A stretch of DNA of 50,588 nt. Source: Thalassotalea sp. Its GTDB lineage: Bacteria; Pseudomonadota; Gammaproteobacteria; Enterobacterales; Alteromonadaceae. The position numbers were made by a program, and so were the translations under genes. Position 1 is the first letter of the stretch. Each line of letters starts with the position of its first letter. The notes under the pieces were generated by a model. That model worked only from the letters and a program-made list of their open reading frames with translations. It had not been told where the DNA came from and made no database searches. Where the stretch lies: positions 1-50,588 of the forward strand of contig JAKVCY010000201.1 of NCBI GenBank assembly GCA_022448425.1. Reading direction: 5' to 3'. This document shows positions 33,783-43,588 of this stretch, piece after piece.

Positions 33783-35441
33783 TCAACATAAAGCACTATA
33801 GTGCAATTGCCTATGACAATTAGGGTGCAACAACACTAAGTTACTCAGCTCGTCACCGCCACCTTTAACCCGTTCAACAATGTGATGGATATTCCATCCT
33901 GTTTCTTTGGTTATTTTATGGTGGCACATAGGGCACTTCTGCCCTTGTCTGAGCCAAAGCATTAGCAATTTACGTTTACCTTGCATTGATTCTTTCCAAG
34001 CACGCTCAACACGTTTCTCGAAATATTCCTCATTTGCTAAGTCATACGGATTAGCCTCTGCTTTTATCTTAATATGTCGCTTAATCGCAGTATCACTGGT
34101 GTAAATCAGCTTTTTGGTGAAACCATCAACTGTTACCCCCGAAAATGTCCAATTGCGAGAGCCAAATGACTTAAAGTATTTAGCCTTAATCCATCGTTTT
34201 CGCCTATTGGCATGACGTCTACGACACCATTGCCATAACATTTTCCAAACCCGATAATCGATATAGTTAAACGTCTCTTTCGCCACTATGTGACGATGAT
34301 AGTTAGCCCAACCTCTAAGAATTGGATTTAGCTGACATATAAGTAAGTCAGTTCTAACTGTCTTTTGAGTTTTAACTATATCTTTAACTTTACCTAGAAC
34401 ATTCTTAACGCTTTTACGACTTGGCTTGATTAACATCTTGCCGTTGTATTTGCGTAAATTCTGCCCCAGAAAGTCGAACCCATCATCAATATGCGTTATC
34501 AAGGTTTTCTCTTTTGATAACGTAAGCCCACGCTCCGCCATAAAGGCTTCAACAAGTGGCTTAACTTCATTTTCGAGTAGCTCTTTCGAGATACCTGTAA
34601 TAATGAAGTCATCGGCATACCGTACATAGTTAACTTTTGTCTTATAGCTCGCTTTAGTATTTTTCTTGCCAAAGTGGCTTTCTAATACTTCTTCTAAACC
34701 ATCAAGCGCTAAGTTAGCCAGTACAGGAGAAATAATCCCTCCCTGTGGTGTACCCGCATCAGTTGCGTTCAATTTACCGGATTCCATGAATCCTGCTTTC
34801 AACCACTTTCTGAGTACTTGTTTATCCAATAGTACATTGGCAAGTAACCAGTCGTGACTGATGTTATCAAAGCAGCCTTTAATATCGCCCTCTAGCACCC
34901 ACTCCGCAGAGTGTTTACGACTGAGATTGACAAAACATTGTTCTATCGCATCAGCCGTAGAGCGCATCGGACGAAAGCCATAGCTATTTCGATCTGCGAT
35001 GGTTTCCGACACTGGATCAAGAGCTAACAGGTATAACGCCTGCATTGCTCTATCTAACATGGTCGGTATTCCTAAAGGACGACATTTACCGTTACTTTTC
35101 GGAATATAAACTCTTCGCAATGGCTTAGGTTGATACCCTTGCCGTTTTAATCGAAAAATAGCCTGCCATTTACTATCAGGCGTACTCCATAACTCCCTAT
35201 CGACACCAGCAGTCCTTTTGCCTCGATTTTCAGTTACCCGTTTAACAGCTAGACATTTAGCCGCAAACGAGCGCACCAACATGCGTTGCAGAGCTTTCAC
35301 CCTACGCCATTGTTGTTGCTTAGTCGCCTTCGCGACCCGTACTTGTAGCTCTCGCACCGTTAACTCAACTGAATACCAATTAATGGTATGCCAGCTTTGC
35401 GCATGGTGGGAGAACGCAGGTACAACAAACGCTGTACTCAT
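33783..35441 (-). CDS. ltrA: Group II intron reverse transcriptase/maturase with HNH endonuclease
   Basis: 552 residues, full length. Order: RT0-RT7 with VYIPKSNGKCRPLGIPTMLD, GTPQGGIISPVLANL and the catalytic YVRYADDF; maturase domain X (RGWANYHRHIVAKETFNYID); and a C-terminal HNH endonuclease (CPMCHHKIT, WNIHHIV, LVLLHPNCHRQLH). All key motifs look intact, so the intron may still be mobile. It lies in domain IV of the intron, and its start (ATG 35441) follows AACAGGAG. Confidence 0.95.
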   Translation of the reverse strand: MSTAFVVPAFSHHAQSWHTINWYSVELTVRELQVRVAKATKQQQWRRVKALQRMLVRSFAAKCLAVKRVTENRGKRTAGVDRELWSTPDSKWQAIFRLKRQGYQPKPLRRVYIPKSNGKCRPLGIPTMLDRAMQALYLLALDPVSETIADRNSYGFRPMRSTADAIEQCFVNLSRKHSAEWVLEGDIKGCFDNISHDWLLANVLLDKQVLRKWLKAGFMESGKLNATDAGTPQGGIISPVLANLALDGLEEVLESHFGKKNTKASYKTKVNYVRYADDFIITGISKELLENEVKPLVEAFMAERGLTLSKEKTLITHIDDGFDFLGQNLRKYNGKMLIKPSRKSVKNVLGKVKDIVKTQKTVRTDLLICQLNPILRGWANYHRHIVAKETFNYIDYRVWKMLWQWCRRRHANRRKRWIKAKYFKSFGSRNWTFSGVTVDGFTKKLIYTSDTAIKRHIKIKAEANPYDLANEEYFEKRVERAWKESMQGKRKLLMLWLRQGQKCPMCHHKITKETGWNIHHIVERVKGGGDELSNLVLLHPNCHRQLHYSALC

Positions 35442-35901
35442 CTTGCTTTTCTCCTGTTAGCCATGACCTAACAAGAATAAGACGCGACTATCCCCTAACG
35501 GGAAGAATTGTTCTTATCCCGTTAGGATCAAATTGATGACAGCTTTACACGTCTATCACACGATTAAAGACCAGTTGGAAGTCTGCACGGTTTCCCGTTG
35601 AGGCAAAGTTTGAACCTCTATCCAAACCATTACAGTCAGGCATTCGCTTTTTCCAACCTCCTTTACCCACTTATTCAACAGTTTGCCTTACGGCTCCCCT
35701 GCTTAACTTATTTAAAACAACAATAAGTTAAGCGAATAATTGGGCTTACCGAGTTCCACTAAAATTACATAAACAACTTAGGTTCTACCTGTTCACCGAC
35801 GGCTTAATGACGACGTATTCCCAGATGTAAAAGGAATAACCAGCCGCATACCTTTTGGTTTAAGCGTATCAATAACCTTTCGCTTATTCAGGCTCACGGT
35901 G

Positions 35902-36143
35902 TTTATCAGTAGTTCACTTACGTTAACCCTATTGTTTAGCCTAGCTCTCAGTTCATTTGTTATTAACAAACTATATTTACCTCTCACGAGCTAAATACTG
36001 CTTTCGCAGAGATACATTGTCAGGAAGCTTCGCACAAAACCGTTACCAGTAATGCACTATCCCTAGGCTACAACCTGTCGTAAGGTTGGTCTCACTCACA
36101 TATAAATGAATATGCTGAGACAATAACTCTAATGGCTTACGCC
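35902..36143. repeat. ~243-bp direct repeat, copy 2
   Basis: Partner of 32360-32603, starting 4 nt beyond the intron 5' end. Sequence to its right differs from that after copy 1, so the repeat ends at CTTACGCC on both sides. Confidence 0.93.
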
Positions 36144-36466
36144 CGTAGGTCGTAAACTCGTCGAGATACAGAAAACATGATCAAAACGCCGCTTATGAAA
36201 GCTTTGTTTCCAGATTTTTGAAATCGAAACTACTAAATAACAGAGCACCCTATAGGGCATGCGATGAAACACCTTCTCGCTACTAGTTCGGAGGTAAACC
36301 CGAAACTCTGAAATTGTTTGTTTCCTTATTGCCGATGACTGATGTCTCGGTGACTTGTTTTCCAATCGTAATACACGATTGCGCGACCTTATCTAATCAG
36401 ATAAGTCCGGCATTCGGTTTTACCCCCGAATACCGGAGTCGACTACTAGTTTGCAGGTTGGTAAAA
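36144..36466. other. 323-nt non-coding region between repeat copy 2 and the groEL terminator
   Basis: No gene accepted. It contains an imperfect inverted repeat near 36406-36438 (TCCGGCATTCGG with CCGAATACCGGA). A 78-codon minus-strand frame here (36129-36365) has rare-residue composition and no ribosome site. Confidence 0.5.
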
Positions 36467-36490
36467 GTGAGTGCTATAGTTAGCACTCAC
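36467..36490 (-). terminator. Rho-independent terminator of groEL
   Basis: A 10-bp perfect stem (GTGAGTGCTA / TAGCACTCAC) with a 4-nt loop and TTTT on the minus strand, 48 nt beyond the groEL stop. Confidence 0.85.
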
Positions 36491-36537
36491 TATGAACGAG
36501 TCCTGCTAGGCTAGTGACCTACGCGACTTTCGTCGCA

Positions 36538-38199
<1,662 letters not shown>

Positions 38200-38216
38200 C
38201 TAATTTTTTCAACTTG

Positions 38217-38328
38217 AGGAAGACTTGCAACTCGAAACGACCACCGCTTCCAATTTACTCATTTACACTGGTAAACTCCGTAAATTGTCATTGTTTTCGT
38301 TTCGATTTTCTGCGTCTATTGTCTTCCT
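38217..38328. repeat. Large imperfect palindrome in the groES-groEL spacer
   Basis: Nested inverted arms: AGGAAGAC (38217-38224) with GTCTTCCT (38321-38328), CGAAACGA (38233-38240) with TCGTTTCG (38298-38305), and CAATTTAC (38251-38258) with GTAAATTG (38280-38287). The transcript would fold into one long hairpin between the two cistrons. It could control the groES/groEL ratio or be a MITE-like intergenic repeat. Confidence 0.7.
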
Positions 38329-38403
38329 TATCTAATCTAATTTAATTTCTTTTCAAGTAAGTAATTTTGCTAAGCTAGTTCTTTCAAATCCAAGGAGAAA
38401 ACA

Positions 38404-38442
38404 CGGAGCATACGAGTGTATGTGAGCATTTTCGACGAAGGT
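38404..38442. repeat. Short intergenic palindromic element
   Basis: GGAGCATACGAGTGTATGTGAG contains the palindromic core CATACGAGTGTATG and is followed by CATTTTCGACGAAG. It sits just after the groES stop, and its form suggests a dispersed genomic repeat. Only one copy occurs in this window. Confidence 0.4.
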
Positions 38443-38476
38443 TTTGAATTGAAATAGTGACGAAAAATCCTTACGA

Positions 38477-38767
38477 CTAGTCAACGATTGCTAAGATGTC
38501 TGCCTCAGACAAAATTAGCACTTCTTCACCGTCGATTTTTTCTGTTTTCACGCCGTAACCTTCGTTAAATATAACTTGGTCGCCAACTTTAACGTCTAAT
38601 GCGCGAACTTCACCGTTTTCAAGAATGCGACCGTTACCCACAGCAACGACTTCACCGCGAGTTGATTTCTCAGCAGCGCTACCCGTTAAAACGATACCGC
38701 CAGCAGATTTTGATTCTAATTCTTTACGCTTAATGATTACGCGATCGTGTAATGGACGAATGCTCAT
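38477..38767 (-). CDS. groES: Co-chaperonin GroES (10 kDa)
   Basis: 96 residues from the ATG at 38767 (CAGGAGAG ribosome site), giving the standard [16 protein letters not shown]; the frame's earlier ATG is an upstream extension. The mobile loop [15 protein letters not shown] and the C-terminal [13 protein letters not shown] are typical. Forms the lid of the GroEL cage. Confidence 0.98.
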   Translation of the reverse strand: MSIRPLHDRVIIKRKELESKSAGGIVLTGSAAEKSTRGEVVAVGNGRILENGEVRALDVKVGDQVIFNEGYGVKTEKIDGEEVLILSEADILAIVD

Positions 38768-38812
38768 TGATTTCTCTCCTGAGAATAAATTGTTATTAAA
38801 TAGTTGGATAAT

Positions 38813-38841
38813 AAATAGGGCCATATTTTTTCAATACAACC
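38813..38841 (-). promoter_or_regulatory. Possible heat-shock (sigma32-like) promoter of groES
   Basis: On the minus strand GGTTGTA and CCCTATTT are spaced by 14 nt, 46 nt before the groES start. The -10 half is close to the sigma32 form (CCCATNT), but the -35 half is poor. Inferred mainly from position. Confidence 0.3.
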
Positions 38842-38859
38842 CCTAAATCTTACAAAATT

Positions 38860-39369
38860 TTAATCTTTACGTTCGTATTCGCCATCAATGGTGCTTCCTT
38901 GATGGACGTGGTGTTTGGCGCGTTCAAAACCATCTTGTTTTTGATGCTGAAAAGGCTGCTGCTCTTGTTCAAAGTGAAAGCTTGATTGGCTAAAACCAGC
39001 GCCGCCAATAGATTGCACCGACAAATGCTGTTGAACGCTACTAACCAATGCCTTTCTAACTTGTGGAATCAGCAGCGAAAGACCAAACGCATCTGTAACA
39101 AAACCCGGTGTTACTAGCAATACACCAGCGACAAGTAACAATAAGCCGGCAACAATTTCTTCTGAGGGCATTTCGCCTTGTGCCATCTTGTTTTGTAAAT
39201 TTTGCACTGTAGCAAGCCCTTGTGCTTTTACATTTCTAGCACCAAGCCACGCAGTAACGATAACAATAGCAAGGGTTGGCCACGCACCAATTAAGCTGCC
39301 CACTTGCATTAAAACAGCAATTTCAATGATCGGAACGACGATAAATAAGAAGAATAAAACGCGAAACAT
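38860..39369 (-). CDS. fxsA: FxsA-family inner-membrane protein
   Basis: 169 residues. Start FFLFIVVPIIEIAVLMQVGS and LLLLVAGVLLVTPGFVTDAFG are the FxsA core, with about four membrane segments. The polar His/Gln-rich tail is variable in the family. FxsA relieves phage T7 exclusion by the F plasmid when overproduced; its normal role is unknown. Adjacent to groESL on the same strand but with its own spacing of 92 nt. Confidence 0.9.
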   Translation of the reverse strand: MFRVLFFLFIVVPIIEIAVLMQVGSLIGAWPTLAIVIVTAWLGARNVKAQGLATVQNLQNKMAQGEMPSEEIVAGLLLLVAGVLLVTPGFVTDAFGLSLLIPQVRKALVSSVQQHLSVQSIGGAGFSQSSFHFEQEQQPFQHQKQDGFERAKHHVHQGSTIDGEYERKD

Positions 39370-39501
39370 AATGCCACCTAAAAATCTTGTTGAAACTTAT
39401 ATGGGGGTTATCGGGTCTTTTTCAACCACAACACAAATCGGTGCATTGCGACAACCAAAATGGTAAAACTAGCGTATTAGCCCTAGCTAACCTGAGTAAT
39501 T

Positions 39502-39813
39502 ATGTACCAACTTGTGTTATGTACTTGCCCTACAACAGAATTAGCTGAGAAAATAGCAACCGCATTAGTGACTGAAAAGCTCGTTGCATGCGTGAATATT
39601 CTCCCGCAAATAACTTCTGTTTATCAGTGGCAAGGAAAAATTGAGAAAGACAGTGAAGTGCAATTGCTGATTAAAACCACCGCGGCGTTATTTAGCTCGG
39701 TAAACCAGCGTATTCGTGACCTTCACAGTTATGACGTACCGGAAGTTATCGCCGTAGACATCCAGCAAGGTGATAGCGAGTATTTAGACTGGATAACCAA
39801 TTCGTTGAAGTAG
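39502..39813 (+). CDS. cutA: Divalent-cation tolerance protein CutA
   Basis: 103 residues with the CutA1 signatures LVACVNILPQITSVYQWQGK and SYDVPEVIAV, and a trimeric ferredoxin-like fold. It was linked to copper tolerance in E. coli. It is 3 nt upstream of dsbD, the same arrangement (cutA-dsbD) as in enterobacteria, so it is the first gene of a two-gene operon. Confidence 0.95.
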   Translation: MYQLVLCTCPTTELAEKIATALVTEKLVACVNILPQITSVYQWQGKIEKDSEVQLLIKTTAALFSSVNQRIRDLHSYDVPEVIAVDIQQGDSEYLDWITNSLK

Positions 39814-39816
39814 TAT

Positions 39817-41667
39817 ATGAAAAAATTTACGCTCCTGTTGTCCTTGTACTTATCGTTACTGGTAAGTATTGGTTTTAACGCCAACGCACAAAACAGTATT
39901 TTTGATACCTCATCTTCAAGCTTGCTAAGCAATGAGCATGAGTTCTTAAAAGTCGATCAGGCTTTTGTCTTTGATTACTACCAAAATAACAAAGGTAAGC
40001 TCGAAATTACCTTTAATATCAAAGACGGTTATTACCTATATCGTCACCAATTCAAAGCAAGCTCTGATACAGCCACGTTTGAGCCTTTATCGCTACCTGA
40101 AGGTATTGAGCATGAAGACGAGTTTTTTGGCGTACAGCAAATTTTTGAAGGCAACCTAGCATTCACCATCGACCTCAACGAGGTTAAAGACGGTGATCAG
40201 TTATCGTTGCGTTTCCAAGGCTGTGCTAAAAAAGGCCTTTGCTATCCGCCGACAGTAAAGAATATCGAATTGTCAGCCTTTTCAAAAAGTGCAGAGACAG
40301 ACAACTTCAACAGCGATGTTTTATCAGCTTTAAGCGCGCCTAAAGAGAGCGAAAAAGAAACTCAATCAGCGCAAGCAGCTGGCGGTGACAGCGAACAGTT
40401 TGAGCTTTTATCACTACTTCAAAATGAAAGCTTAGCGATTACGTTACTCGCGTTTTTCACAGGAGGATTATTACTATCATTTACGCCTTGCGTATTTCCT
40501 ATGTACCCAATTCTTACCGGGATTATTGTTGGTCAAGGCGAAGGGTTGTCAACGAAACGAGCGTTTAGTCTATCGTTCTTCTACGTACAAGGTATGGCGA
40601 CTACCTACACCTTACTTGGTGTTGTTGTAGCGCTTGCAGGTGCTCAGTTCCAAGCGATGTTCCAACATCCAGCAGTACTCATTGTGCTTAGCGTTCTATT
40701 CGTCTTTTTAGCGCTTTCTATGTTCGGTATGTTCAACTTAGCACTACCAAGTAGTCTTCAGAATAAACTAAATGAAATGAGTAACAAGCAAGAAGGTGGC
40801 TCATACAAAGGCGTGCTGTCGATGGGTGCTATTTCAGGACTAGTCGCTTCACCTTGTACCACTGCCCCACTAACTGGCGCATTAATTTATATCTCTCAAA
40901 CTGGCGACATTGCACTGGGTGCAGCAGCGCTTTATGCCTTGAGTATTGGTATGGGCTTGCCGTTATTAGTGCTAGGTAGTTCAGGCGGTAAGCTATTACC
41001 TAAAGCGGGTAACTGGATGAACATCATCAAGAATATATTCGGCTTATTACTACTTGCAGTACCTGTGTTTTTACTTGAAAGATTCTTGCCTGTACAAATT
41101 TCGCAATCATTATGGGCACTATTGCTATTAGGCAGTGCGACATACTTCTACGTGGCAAACTTAGAAAGTCAGAAAAACTTCTGGTTTGGCGTGCGTAGCT
41201 TGTTCATATTCTTAGCATTATTTGCTGGTGCAACTATGCTTTACAGAACAGTGTTTCCAGCACCAGTTGTATCAAGTGTTGCCGAGCACGGAAGTGAGCA
41301 AAAGCATTTTGTGTACGCGAAGAATCTAGCTGAACTAGAAACGTTGATTGCTGAAGCCAATGGTCGCGGGGAAACAGTCATGCTAGACCTATATGCAGAC
41401 TGGTGTATTGCTTGTAAAGAGTTTGAAGAATACACATTCCCAGATGCTAAAGTACAACAAGCGTTAAGCAATGCATTACTTGTGCAGATTGATTTAACCG
41501 ACACGGGTTCTGAGCCATCAGTTGAATTAATGGAACACTTTGATGTTTTCGGCCTTCCTTCTATTCTTTTCTTTGACTTAGAGGGCAACGAAGTGTCAAA
41601 TAAACGAGTAACAGGCTTTATGGGTGCAGAGGAATTTGCAGACCACGTAAACAGCACGTATAACTAG
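39817..41667 (+). CDS. dsbD: Thiol:disulfide interchange protein DsbD
   Basis: 616 residues. Signal peptide, then the periplasmic alpha domain with the Cys pair in CAKKGLCYPP, eight membrane segments with the electron-relay cysteines in TPCVFPMYP and SPCTTAPL, and a C-terminal thioredoxin-like gamma domain with WCIAC. It carries electrons from cytoplasmic thioredoxin to periplasmic DsbC/DsbG and cytochrome c maturation. Complete set of catalytic cysteines. Confidence 0.96.
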   Translation: MKKFTLLLSLYLSLLVSIGFNANAQNSIFDTSSSSLLSNEHEFLKVDQAFVFDYYQNNKGKLEITFNIKDGYYLYRHQFKASSDTATFEPLSLPEGIEHEDEFFGVQQIFEGNLAFTIDLNEVKDGDQLSLRFQGCAKKGLCYPPTVKNIELSAFSKSAETDNFNSDVLSALSAPKESEKETQSAQAAGGDSEQFELLSLLQNESLAITLLAFFTGGLLLSFTPCVFPMYPILTGIIVGQGEGLSTKRAFSLSFFYVQGMATTYTLLGVVVALAGAQFQAMFQHPAVLIVLSVLFVFLALSMFGMFNLALPSSLQNKLNEMSNKQEGGSYKGVLSMGAISGLVASPCTTAPLTGALIYISQTGDIALGAAALYALSIGMGLPLLVLGSSGGKLLPKAGNWMNIIKNIFGLLLLAVPVFLLERFLPVQISQSLWALLLLGSATYFYVANLESQKNFWFGVRSLFIFLALFAGATMLYRTVFPAPVVSSVAEHGSEQKHFVYAKNLAELETLIAEANGRGETVMLDLYADWCIACKEFEEYTFPDAKVQQALSNALLVQIDLTDTGSEPSVELMEHFDVFGLPSILFFDLEGNEVSNKRVTGFMGAEEFADHVNSTYN

Positions 41668-41706
41668 ATTATTAATCTTATTAACAAGCCAAAATAAAAC
41701 AGATAG

Positions 41707-41735
41707 CAAAAGCCGCTCAGGAAGAACGGCTTTTG
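41707..41735 (+). terminator. Rho-independent terminator after dsbD
   Basis: Arms CAAAAGCCG / CGGCTTTTG with an 11-nt loop, 40 nt after the dsbD stop. The T-run is only four bases. Confidence 0.65.
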
Positions 41736-41783
41736 GCCGCTATAATAATAACCAAGTAATTGGAAAAAAGGCAAAAGGGATAA

Positions 41784-42905
41784 GTGCAAAGCAGAAATTG
41801 GTTAATCACCCTGTTAAAAGCGGGGTTAGGGGAAGATAAACTAAATACAGACGACCGCAGCATGCTGGTGGTCAACTTGTTCTCGCTTGTCGGTCTGCTC
41901 CTGACGTTCTCCCTCGCTATTATGGCGCTTACAAAACATAATTTTATTCTTGCTGCTACACTATTCATAGCAAGTGCACTTTTTTTATCAGGGTATTTCG
42001 TCCAACAACGTACTCAAAGTTCAAAGGTCTCATCAAACATCATTCTCTATTCGTTAATGGTGTTGATGGTCTATATGGTTTACACAGGTGGTGTGCACAA
42101 CACAGGTCCGTTATGGATCTTTTTAGTCGCGCCAGTCACTCTATTTATTCACGGATTAAAGCGAGGACTCCTAGGTATTGCGGTATTTGTTGTTGTGATA
42201 AGTACCATGATGTTTTTCCCTGACAATCAACTGCTTGCAACAGAGTATTCCTTTCACTTTAAAACGAGGCTATTGCTCTCATTCCTGACGATTACGTTCC
42301 TTGCAGCATTTTATGAGCACTCACGAGAAGATTCTTTCCAACAGGCACTTAACATAAGTAAAGAGTTCGAAAAGCTAGCCAAGCTAGACCCGCTAACTAA
42401 GCTGTCTAACCGTCGTGACGCACTGGAAAAACTCACTTATGAGTACAGTCGAATGGAGCGAACAAAAGAGCCTGTATCAATTCTGCTATGTGACCTAGAC
42501 CACTTTAAATCGGTCAATGACAATTATGGGCACCCGGCGGGTGATCAACTTTTACAGGAAATATCGCAGCAATTTAAGTCCTGTATTCGCGCGCAAGATA
42601 CGGTATCACGTTGGGGTGGTGAAGAGTTTCTTTTCATATTGCCACAAACTAATGTGCACCAGGCGGTCCACTTATCGGAAAAATTACATGAGTGCTTGAG
42701 GTCATTCTCGATAAATTATCAAGAGCACGACATCGGCTGCACTATTAGTATCGGAGCATGTGAAATAAGCCTAACAAAATCTATTTCAGAGGTGCTTCAA
42801 CTGGCTGATAATGCGCTCTATCAAGCTAAAGCTGACGGTAGGAATCAGACGGTGCTAGTTGCGGCACACGAATTAGCAGCGAATTCTGAAGATAGGCAGG
42901 CTTAA
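41784..42905 (+). CDS. Diguanylate cyclase, six-helix membrane sensor plus GGDEF
   Basis: 373 residues. The N-terminal ~185 form about six membrane segments (from [20 protein letters not shown] on), followed by a GGDEF domain with active site RWGGEEF. The inhibitory I-site RAQD lies five residues before GGEEF. It makes c-di-GMP with feedback control. Start is a GTG with AAAAGGG close upstream. The last 4 nt overlap the convergent ung stop. Confidence 0.92.
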   Translation: MQSRNWLITLLKAGLGEDKLNTDDRSMLVVNLFSLVGLLLTFSLAIMALTKHNFILAATLFIASALFLSGYFVQQRTQSSKVSSNIILYSLMVLMVYMVYTGGVHNTGPLWIFLVAPVTLFIHGLKRGLLGIAVFVVVISTMMFFPDNQLLATEYSFHFKTRLLLSFLTITFLAAFYEHSREDSFQQALNISKEFEKLAKLDPLTKLSNRRDALEKLTYEYSRMERTKEPVSILLCDLDHFKSVNDNYGHPAGDQLLQEISQQFKSCIRAQDTVSRWGGEEFLFILPQTNVHQAVHLSEKLHECLRSFSINYQEHDIGCTISIGACEISLTKSISEVLQLADNALYQAKADGRNQTVLVAAHELAANSEDRQA

Positions 42906-43561
42906 ACCTGCCAATCAATGACTTTATTACCCTTACTTGCTAAGTAACTGTTCGCCTGTGAAAAGTGTCGGCAACCGAAGAACCCGCGATGTGCAGAAAG
43001 TGGCGAAGGGTGAGGCGCACTTAGAACACAATGTTTTGATTGGTCGATTGCTTTTCCTTTTTTCTGGGCATGAGCCCCCCAAAGTAAAAACACCAGTCCC
43101 TCATTGTGCTCACTTAAGAGCGCAATAACTTTGTCGGTAAATCGCTCCCAACCTAGGTGCTTATGTGAATGAGCCAGGCCTTCTTCAACAGTTAAAACGG
43201 TATTTAAGAGCAGAACACCTTGCTCGGCCCAAGTTTGCAGATAGCCATGGTCAGGTATAGTAAAGCCATCGATATCTGTTGCTAATTCCTTATACATATT
43301 CACTAGTGATGGGGGCGTTTTTATACCTGGCTTTACAGAAAAACACAGGCCGTGGGCTTGATCAGGCCCATGGTAAGGATCCTGACCAATTATAACCACT
43401 TTGATTTGCTCAAACTCTGGTGTTCTAAAAGCATTAAAGACTTCAGATTTAGGAGGATAGACAGTTACTCCTTGCTGTCGTCTTTGTTCCACATAGTCTA
43501 ATGTTTCCTGAAAATAGGCTTGCTGTTTTTCATCTTTAAGTAGATCTGACCACGTTGTCAT
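42902..43561 (-). CDS. ung: Uracil-DNA glycosylase (family 1)
   Basis: 219 residues with the water-activating motif [17 protein letters not shown] and the DNA-minor-groove [13 protein letters not shown]. It removes uracil from DNA at the start of base-excision repair. Full length. It ends tail-to-tail with the diguanylate cyclase gene, overlapping by 4 nt. Confidence 0.97.
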   Translation of the reverse strand: MTTWSDLLKDEKQQAYFQETLDYVEQRRQQGVTVYPPKSEVFNAFRTPEFEQIKVVIIGQDPYHGPDQAHGLCFSVKPGIKTPPSLVNMYKELATDIDGFTIPDHGYLQTWAEQGVLLLNTVLTVEEGLAHSHKHLGWERFTDKVIALLSEHNEGLVFLLWGAHAQKKGKAIDQSKHCVLSAPHPSPLSAHRGFFGCRHFSQANSYLASKGNKVIDWQV

Positions 43562-43588
43562 TGAGTTGAGGTTTCCTGAAATTTGAGC

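Larger units (their letters stand above)
33140..35897 (-). mobile_element. Group II intron with reverse transcriptase and an extra domain IV gene
   Basis: About 2.76 kb. The 3' end is firm: domain V at 33181-33214, a domain VI-like segment and the terminal TACCCGAC at 33140. The 5' end is placed at GTGAG (35897), close to the GUGYG consensus, followed by domain I-like sequence with GGAACTCGGTAAG and GGGAGCCGTAAGGC. The RT gene (33783-35441) sits in domain IV. Unusually, a second gene (33259-33654) lies between the RT stop and domain V. The 5' end lies 4 nt from repeat copy 2. Exact 5' boundary and exon-binding sites are not proven. Confidence 0.85.

Noticed and set aside
32360..36143. Integron attC cassettes or CRISPR repeats as an explanation of the 243-bp repeats
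   Set aside because: Only two copies, far longer than CRISPR units, no integrase, no spacer regularity and no paired attC core sites.
36129..36365. 78-codon minus-strand frame beside repeat copy 2
   Set aside because: Arg/Ser/His-rich composition typical of chance frames, and it partly overlaps the repeat. It may mark a dispersed repeat rather than a gene.
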